From Cytobacillus sp. NJ13 (lineage in GTDB: Bacteria; Bacillota; Bacilli; Bacillales; Cytobacillaceae), in assembly GCA_030348385.1 (NCBI GenBank), contig JAUCFP010000006.1, positions 4,305,501 through 4,369,500 of the forward strand: DNA of 64,000 bases, given 5' to 3'. Positions within the stretch are counted from its first letter, which is position 1. Each line of letters opens with the position of its first letter. The notes beneath the pieces are model-generated. The model did not search any database and had not been told where the DNA came from. It saw only the letters and a list, made by a program, of their open reading frames with translations. This document shows positions 53,629-62,600 of this stretch, in pieces. Both the position numbers and the translations under genes were made by a program.

Positions 53629-56600
53629 ATGGCAAAACCAGAAATTCAAAAGATTTATCCTTTGTCTCCCATGCAGGAAGGTATGCTGTTTCATGCTTTG
53701 TATTCAAAAGAAAGCAATGCTTACTTTGAGCAAGTTCGCCTTGACATTGATAAGGTTATCAACATTCAGGCTTTTGAGGAATCTTTTAATAGGCTGATTG
53801 CTCGCCATGATATTTTGCGTTCAATTTTTATACATGAAGGAGTGCCCCGTCCAGTACAAGTTGTATTAAAGGAGAGGCATGCAAATATTCACCTTGAAAA
53901 AATTGACCATTTAAATTCGGATGAACAGTCCCGGTTTATAAATAATTATATAAATGAAGAGAAAAAAAGAATCTTTCAATTGGATAAAGATCTGCTAATG
54001 CGAATTACAGTTTTTGCAACTGGCAGCAATTCATCAGTGGTTCTTTGGAGTTTCCATCATATTTTATTGGATGGGTGGTCTTTAGGTCTCTTATGGGAAG
54101 AATTCACATCTATTTATAAGGAAATAATGACTGGTGAACCTGCCAATTTGCCTCCTGTGCAGCCTTACAGCAGTTACATTAGCTGGCTGGAAAAACGTGA
54201 CAAGGACAGTTCTCTGCACTACTGGAGGAATTACCTAGATGGATATGAGGTACAGGCATCCTTACCAACAAGGAATGAAAAAGAAATCTCTAAAGACAAG
54301 TACGACTTAAAGTGGATTGACATTCCTGTTGATGTAAATATGCTATCTCGAATGGAAACAATTGCGAGGAAGCTTAATGTGACGCTTAATAATTATATCC
54401 AAGCAGTATGGGGCATTTTGTTGACAAAATACAACAGAACTAAGGATGTAGTGTTTGGTTCTGTTTTGTCTGGAAGACCCTCTGAAATCACCGGCATAGA
54501 TCAGATGATTGGGTTATTTATCCAGACTACGCCTGTTCGAGTTACAATCTCTGATAATACTTCCTTTGAGGATTTATTGTTAAAACTTCAGAAGGATGCT
54601 CTTGCTTCGCAAGAGCATGCCTTTGTTCCATTAGCTGATATTCAAGGACAGAGTAGCCTTGGAAAAGAATTGTTAAATCATTTGGTAATGTTTGAGAATT
54701 ATCCCCTTAAATCTGGTACAGATTCCGAAATGGAAAACAGATTGACAGTCAGTCATATGGAGATCATAGAACATACTAATTACGATTTTCAATTATTGGT
54801 GGTTCCTGGAGAAAATTTTTATCTGAGACTTAGCTATAATGCTAATGTTTATAACCAGCAGATTATGCAAAACGTTTCTGGCCATTTAAGCAACTTGTTG
54901 GAACAGGTAACCGATTTTCCGGGGCTTGCAATCAAAGAGCTTGAAATGCTAAATGAGTCAGAGAAAGAACTTATTATGAAAGTTAGCTCAGGTCCTGAAG
55001 TAAATTTCCGCAGAGATATTATGATTCATGAAATACTTCAGGAGCAGGCTGAGTGCATTCCAAATAAAACAGCAGTTAAATTTAATGATGAGGAACTTAC
55101 ATACCGGCAGCTGAATGATAAGGCTAATCAATTGGCCTCTGTTTTACAGAAGAATGGTTTGCGTGGGGGGGGAACTGTTGCTTTAAGACTTGAAAGATCA
55201 TTAGAAATGATAATTGGGATTTTTGGAATTCTTAAAGCTGGAGGCGCCTATTTGCCGATTGATCCTGATTTCCCTCAGGAAAGAACGAATTATATGCTTG
55301 AAGATTCACATGCTGGCTTTTTATTAACAAAGTCTGATGTTGAACCATTAATGGAAGGGTTTAAGGGACAGACTCTTTTTCTGGATGATCCAGACTTATA
55401 CTCCGGAGATGCCAGCAATATCAAATCTCCAATTTCACCTGAAGATCTAATCTATATTATTTACACTTCAGGATCAACAGGAAAGCCAAAAGGGGTTATG
55501 ATCCAGCACGATTCAGTTATGAACCGGCTGTATTGGATGCAAAGAGAATATCCAATTAATAAAGATGATGTAATTTTGCAAAAAACTCCGTTTACCTTTG
55601 ATGTGTCTGTATGGGAGTTGTTTTGGTGGACTATTACTGGATCTTCTCTATGTCTTTTGGCCCCTGGGGGAGAGAAGGATCCAGAAATACTGGTTGAGAC
55701 CATTAATCAAAATAATGTTTCAATTCTTCACTTTGTCCCATCCATGCTACAGGCCTTTTTAAATTATGTGGATGAAAGGGAAGAGAGTGTTCAGAAGCTT
55801 GCTTCGGTAAAGAAATGCTTTGCAAGTGGAGAAGCGCTGCTTTTGAAGCAAGTGCACAAGTTCAACGAGCTTTTATATTCAGCCAACCGAACAGAATTAA
55901 TTAACCTGTATGGACCAACTGAGGCAACAGTAGATGTTTCTTATTATGACTGCGGGCCAGACGGTATTGATGATCTAGTCCCAATCGGCAAACCTATAGA
56001 TAATGTTCAGCTTTATATTGTTGATGCCTACAATCACCTCATGCCGGTTGGTGTTATCGGGGAACTTTGTATTGCAGGTGTGGGATTAGCTAGAGGATAT
56101 TTGAATAGAGTCGATTTAACGAGAGAAAAATTTGTTAACAACCCTTTTGATTTTGGTTCAAAGATGTACCGTACAGGAGACTTGGCCAGGTGGCTGCCAA
56201 ATGGTCAAATCGAATATTTAGGAAGAATGGATCAGCAGGTTAAAGTTAGAGGTTACAGGATTGAGCTTCAGGAGATTGAAGCATGTTTGCTAGAACACGA
56301 CATGGTAATTGAAGCGGTAGTTACACTGCGCAGGGATGCTATGAATGAGGACTATCTCTCTGCGTATGTTGTGCTAAAGCAAGGTCATGTAGCTGAAAGT
56401 CTTTTTCAAAAAGAGCTAAAAGAATTTCTTGGAACTAAGATGCCTGCGTATATGGTTCCAGCACACCTCATGGTATTGGAGAGTATGCCTCTTACTCCAA
56501 ATGGAAAATTAGACAGAAAATCATTGCCGGAACCAGAAGTATATCTAAATGATCGATATGTTGCTCCCCAGACTGTTGAGGAGCAACAGCTTGCAGAGGT

Positions 56601-59600
56601 ATGGAAAGAAATCCTGGGTTTAAAAGATATTGGTGTGCATGATGACTTCTTTGCTTTGGGTGGTCATTCGTTGAAGGCAACAATCTTGGTTGCAAGGTTA
56701 AAGAAAATTTTCGGTAAGACAGTTCCTTTAAGTGAAATATTTGAATATCCCACTATACGGGAACTCTCAATGCGCCTGGAGCAGTCAAGAGAGGAAATTA
56801 AAAAAAGCAGTCTTCAAAAAGCGTCATTAAGCGCACACTTTCCGCTTTCTTCTGCACAGCGCCGTTTATTTGTACTTAGCCAGTTTGAGGAAGTTGGAAC
56901 AAGTTATAATATGCCAAATGCCATGCTGATCGAAGGGCCAATTGATGTTTTACGGCTTAAGGCATCACTTCAACAAGTTGTACAGCGGCACGAGAGCCTC
57001 AGGACTACTTTTAAAATGCATGAAGGCCATCCGGTACAGGTAATAAATGACTTTGTTGATGTGGAAATTGAAAAGATTAGTGCTCTAGATAAAGATATAT
57101 CACTTATCGATTCCAATTTTGTTAAACCATTTAATTTGGAAAAGGGTCCTCTATTCAGAGTGTCCTTAGTCAATCTGGAAGAAGACAGATCATTGCTTTT
57201 GTTTGATATGCACCATATTATTTCGGACGGAATATCCATGAACCTTATTGTCAAGGATGTCTTGTCCGGATATAGCGGGCAAATGTTTGAACAGTTGCCA
57301 TTTCAATATAAAGACTATGCTGTTTGGCAGCAAGAGGATAAAAATTCTGATGCTTATCTAAAACAGGAGAGCTATTGGCTAAACAAATTTGATAGTAAAC
57401 CAGAGCGCCTGGAATTACCTTTATTAGGAACCCGGCCAACTATTCAGAGTTTTGAAGGTCGGCGCCAAAATGGAATCATTGATTCCGTTCTTTATAAAAA
57501 GCTTAACAAATTGGCGGAACAGACAGAGAGCAGCTTATATATGATAATTCTTACTGCTTATAATATCTTGCTATCAAAGTACAGCGGCCAGGAAGACATT
57601 ACTATTGGCTCCCCTGTCTCTGGTCGTACACATGATGAGTTACAAAAAATCATTGGCGTTTTTGTAAATATGCTCCCAATGAGGAATTACCCTGCAGGTT
57701 CAAAAAGCTTTCGTTCATTTTTAAAAGAAGTCAAGAATCAAACCCTTGAAGCATTAGAACATCAGGACTATCCATTTGAAGATTTAGTAGAGAAACTTGA
57801 AATCCATAGGGACACAAGCCGCCATCCTTTATTTGACGTTGCATTGGTCCATCAAAATATGGAACAATCCCAATTCACCTTAGAAAAGACTAAGGTAAAA
57901 CCTTATAATTTGCCGCATACAACATCAAAGTTCGATTTAACATTGGAAACAACTCAAGAAGAGGATTATATATCATTTTGCTGGGAATACAAAACCTTAA
58001 TTTTCACCGCAGAGCAGATCAATCAAATGAGTGGCCATTTCATGGAAATATTGATTGCGGCAGCTGACAAGCCAGATGCACCGATTGGCCAAATTGATGT
58101 TGTAACTGATAAAGAGAAAGAACTAATAAGGCAGAATTTTAATAAATTGGATATCGGATATCCAGAAGTAGAGACAATTCACTCCCTATTTGAAAAACGA
58201 GTAGAGCAATTTCCTGAAAACACAGCTATATCATTTGCCGGACAGAAAATGACATATAGGGAATTAAATAATTGTGCCAATAATTTGGCCGGTAAATTGA
58301 AAAGTGCAGGAATTGGACCTGATAAACTGGCCATTATTCTAATGGATCGATCCCCAAATATCATTATTAGCATGCTTGCAGTTTTGAAGGCTGGTGGAGC
58401 TTACGTTCCAATTGATCCTTCATATCCAAAGGATCGGATTCAATTTATTGCAGAAGACAGTAAGGCCGAGGTTATTATTTCTGAAACACCACTACCTGAG
58501 GATCTTGAATTTAATGGTAATTTTGTTCGATTTGATAAGAATGACCTAAAAGGGATTGCACCAAATCTCTCCATTTCCTCAAGACCAGGACACTTAGCAT
58601 ATATTATTTACACTTCAGGGACTACTGGAAATCCTAAAGGCGTTATGATTGAGCATCGAAACGTGGTAAGACTTTTTAAGAACGATGATCAATTGTTTGA
58701 CTTCGATGAAAGTGATGTTTGGACAATTTTTCATTCCTGCAGCTTTGATTTTTCGGTTTGGGAAATTTATGGTGCCTTATTAAATGGAGGAACTTGTGTG
58801 GTTGTTCCTAAAGAAACCGCACAAAATCCTGACTTGTTTTTGAATTTATTGGAGTCAGAAAAGGTAACAATTTTAAACCAGACACCAACAGCTTTCAAAT
58901 CCCTAATGAAGCATGAATTCAGAAGATCTGTAACTTTGTCGCTAAGATATATAGTTTTTGGCGGAGAAGCATTAAATCCGATTATATTAAAGGATTGGCA
59001 TGTTAGGTATCCAGATGTACGTCTAATTAATATGTATGGAATTACAGAAATTACTGTTCATGCAACCTATAAGGAAATAAAAATGAAGGATATCATGGGT
59101 GATGCAAGCCCGATTGGACAGCCAATTCCAACTTTGGCAATAAGTATATTAGATAAGTGGGGGAGATTAACACCTTTCGGTGTACCTGGCGAACTCTGCA
59201 TCGCAGGAGAAGGCTTGGCAAGGGGCTACTTAAACCGCCCTGAATTGACCAGGGAGAAATTTATCGATTATCCCTGCGAACCCGGAACCCGGCTTTACCG
59301 GTCGGGGGATCTGGCCCGCTGGCTGCCTGACGGCCGCCTGGAATACCTGGGCCGGATGGATGACCAGGTGAAAATCCGGGGCCACCGGATTGAACTTGGA
59401 GAAATAGAAGCCCATCTTCTTCATCTGGAAGGGATCGAAGACGCCCTGGTCCTCGCTCAAAAGGACGCTGATGGGCAGGATTTCCTCTGCGCCTACTTGG
59501 CTGGCGGAAAGGCACTAACCGTTTCTTCCATAAGGAGCCATTTGGCCAGAAACCTGCCGGACTACATGATCCCGGCTTCCTATGTCCAGCTGGACCAGTT

Positions 59601-62600
59601 CCCGCTCACAGTCAACGGGAAAGTGGATAAACAGGCGCTGCCAGCACCTGATGGCCATATGGACACGGGCGCTGTTTATGAAGCACCGCAGGGGGATGCG
59701 GAGGAGCGGCTGGCCCTCGTATGGAAAGAGGTGCTCCGGGCAAGGACAATCGGCCGCTATGATCACTTTTTTGATCTTGGGGGGGATTCCATCAAAGGAA
59801 TACAGGTAGCTGCCCGTCTTCATGAAAGAGGATGGAAGCTGGAATTGAAAGACCTTTTCCGGCATCCGACCATCTCGGAGCTCGCTCCTTATATGAAGAA
59901 AGCCGGCGGCGTTCAGTCGAGCCAGGAAGAAGCAACGGGAGAAGTGATCCTGACGCCCATTCAGCGCTGGTTTTTTGATCAGAAGTTTAAAGAGGCTCAT
60001 CACTGGAACCAATCCGTCCTGCTTTACAGCCCGGAGGGCTTTGATCCAGAGGCTCTGGAATCTTCCGTCCATGCTCTTCTCTGCCATCATGACGCACTCC
60101 GGATGGCCTACCGGGAAGAAGACGGAATGGTTATTCAATGGAACCGTTCAGCGGAAGAGGGAGCCCTTTACCTATGGGAGACCATTCGTATGGAGGAAAC
60201 AGGGGACGAACTGGCCGGAAGGATCGAACAGGAATCTTCCCGCCTCCAGGCCGGCTTGAATCTCGTGGATGGCCCGCTTGTGGCAGGTGCCTTATTCCAG
60301 ACCCGGCAGGGCGACCATTTTCTGCTTGCGATTCATCACCTTGCGGTCGATGGAGTTTCCTGGCGTATTCTGCTGGATGACCTTGCCGAAGGATACAGCC
60401 AGGCCAGGCGGTCGGAGGCGATTCAGCTGCCGAAAAAGACCAGCTCCTTCCAGCAGTGGTCCCGTGAATTGGCCCAGTATGCTCAAAGCCGAAGGGTCCG
60501 GAAGGAACAGGCCTATTGGAGCGAAGTGGCAAAAGTCCCTGTCCTTCCGCTGCCAAAAGACGGCGAAGCACCGGGAAATCACATGGCGGATGAAAGCCAT
60601 GTGGTCATACAGTTTACCAAAGAGGAAACCGATCGTCTTCTGAAAGAAGCCAGCCGGGCGTACCGGACAGACATGAATGATCTTCTGTTAACGGCTCTTC
60701 TGAATGCGGCAGAAGAATGGACGGGCAATCCCGGCCTGGTGATAGATCTCGAAGGGCATGGACGAGAGTCCATTGGGGAATCGGTGGATATTTCCCGAAC
60801 TGTGGGCTGGTTTACGACCATGTTCCCGGTAGCCCTTAGCGCTTCTGGTGCTGCAGATCCGGGAGAACAAATCCAGATGGTGAAAGAGCAGCTGCGCCGG
60901 ATACCGAACAAGGGAATGGGCTACGGCCTCCTCGCTTATCAGAATTCACCAGATGAGAAACCGGCAGAATACAAACCGGAGGTTGGCTTTAATTATCTCG
61001 GTGATTTTGGCGAAAGTGCGGGGGGCGAACAAGAGTGGAGGATGTCGCCATATTCAAGCGGCGCTTCGCTGGGGCCGGCGAACCATCGGATCCACGCCCT
61101 TGAAATTAACGGAATGACGCTTGAAGGAAAGCTTCAATTCCGATTGAGCTATAACCGATTTGAATACAGGGAACGGTCGATCCGTACGTTTGCGGAAAGC
61201 TTTAAGCGGCATCTAAAAGAGCTTGCGGATTACTGCATCGCTCAGGAACGGAGTCTGAAAACCCCGTCTGATGCCGGATACCCGGGATTGTCGCTTGAAG
61301 CCTGGAAAGAGATCCAGAAAGTTTATCCGGCAGAGCTGATTGAGGCTATCCGCCCTCTCAGTCCGATGCAGGAAGGCATCCTGTTTGAAGGGCTGATGAA
61401 CCCGGATTCCCCGGCCTACTTTGAGCAGCTGAGCTTTGTGGCAAAAGGGGAACTCGAGAGTGTGTGGCTGCGGGAGAGCTTCCAGGACCTGGCGGTCCGG
61501 CATGAAATTCTTCGTACGGTGTTTACGAATGAAGGTGATCAGCCGCTCCAGCTGGTCCTGAAGGAACTGCCTCTTGAGGTGAAAGAAGTTTCACTGCTGG
61601 ATATAGACAAAGAAGACCAGCAGGAAGCGATTGATGCATGGAAAGCAGCGGATATCGAGGCGGGATTTGATTTGAAAAAAGGTCCTCTTATGCGTCTTCA
61701 GGTGCTTCAGACCGGAGAAGAGGAGTTTGTGCTGATCTGGAGCCATCACCATATCCTGATGGATGGATGGTGCCTGAGCCTTCTCCTTCAGGAATTCCTG
61801 TCCCTTTACGCAGGAAAAAGGAAGGGCCTCCCGGCCGAATTAGGCCCGGTTCCATCGTATGGCCGTTATATAGAATGGCTGGCAGATCAGGATCCAGACC
61901 AGGCAAAAGGATACTGGAGGGAGCATCTGAAAGGATACGCGGAGAAGGCGGCCCTTCCTAAGAAACAAGCAGCCGTTTCCGTTCCTTATCAGCAGGCGGA
62001 GGTTCAATACAGTCTTCCGGCATCTCAGACCAGAAGGCTCGAAGAGGTGGCGCGCGAACTGAACAGCACAGTGAGCACGGTTCTCCAGGCAGCCTGGGGA
62101 GTGCTGTTATCACAATACAGCCAGCAGGATGATGCGGTGTTTGGAACCGTTGTTTCCGGAAGGCCGCCGGCTGTGAAGGGAGTGGAGACCATTGTAGGCC
62201 TCTTCATCAATGCCATTCCGGTGCGCTATCAGCCTTCGCCCGATAAAACATTTGCGGAACTGGTGAAGGAAGGACAGTCAGCGGCTGTCTCATCCCAGGA
62301 GAACAGCTTCCTCTCCCTGGCGGATATACAGGGGGAAAGTGAACTGGGCCAGGGGCTGATTGACCACCTTTTCGTGGTGGAGAACTATCCCTTTGATGAA
62401 GAAGCCATGGCAAAAGGGGGAGCCCAGGCGGGCTTTAGCATCCAAAATGAGGGAGTATTTGAGCAAACCAGCTATGATCTGAATGTCATTATTGTTCCTG
62501 GAGAAGAACTAAAATATACTTTCCGGTTTAACCCGGAAAGATTTGAAGCTTACACGGTTGATCTTTTAATTGAACACTTTACTAGATTAATAAACAGAGT

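Noticed and set aside
59230..60911. Long antisense frames (up to about 207 codons) in the G+C-rich part of NRPS 3
   Set aside because: Same cause: the sense frame translates cleanly into A, PCP and E domain motifs, so these are shadows.
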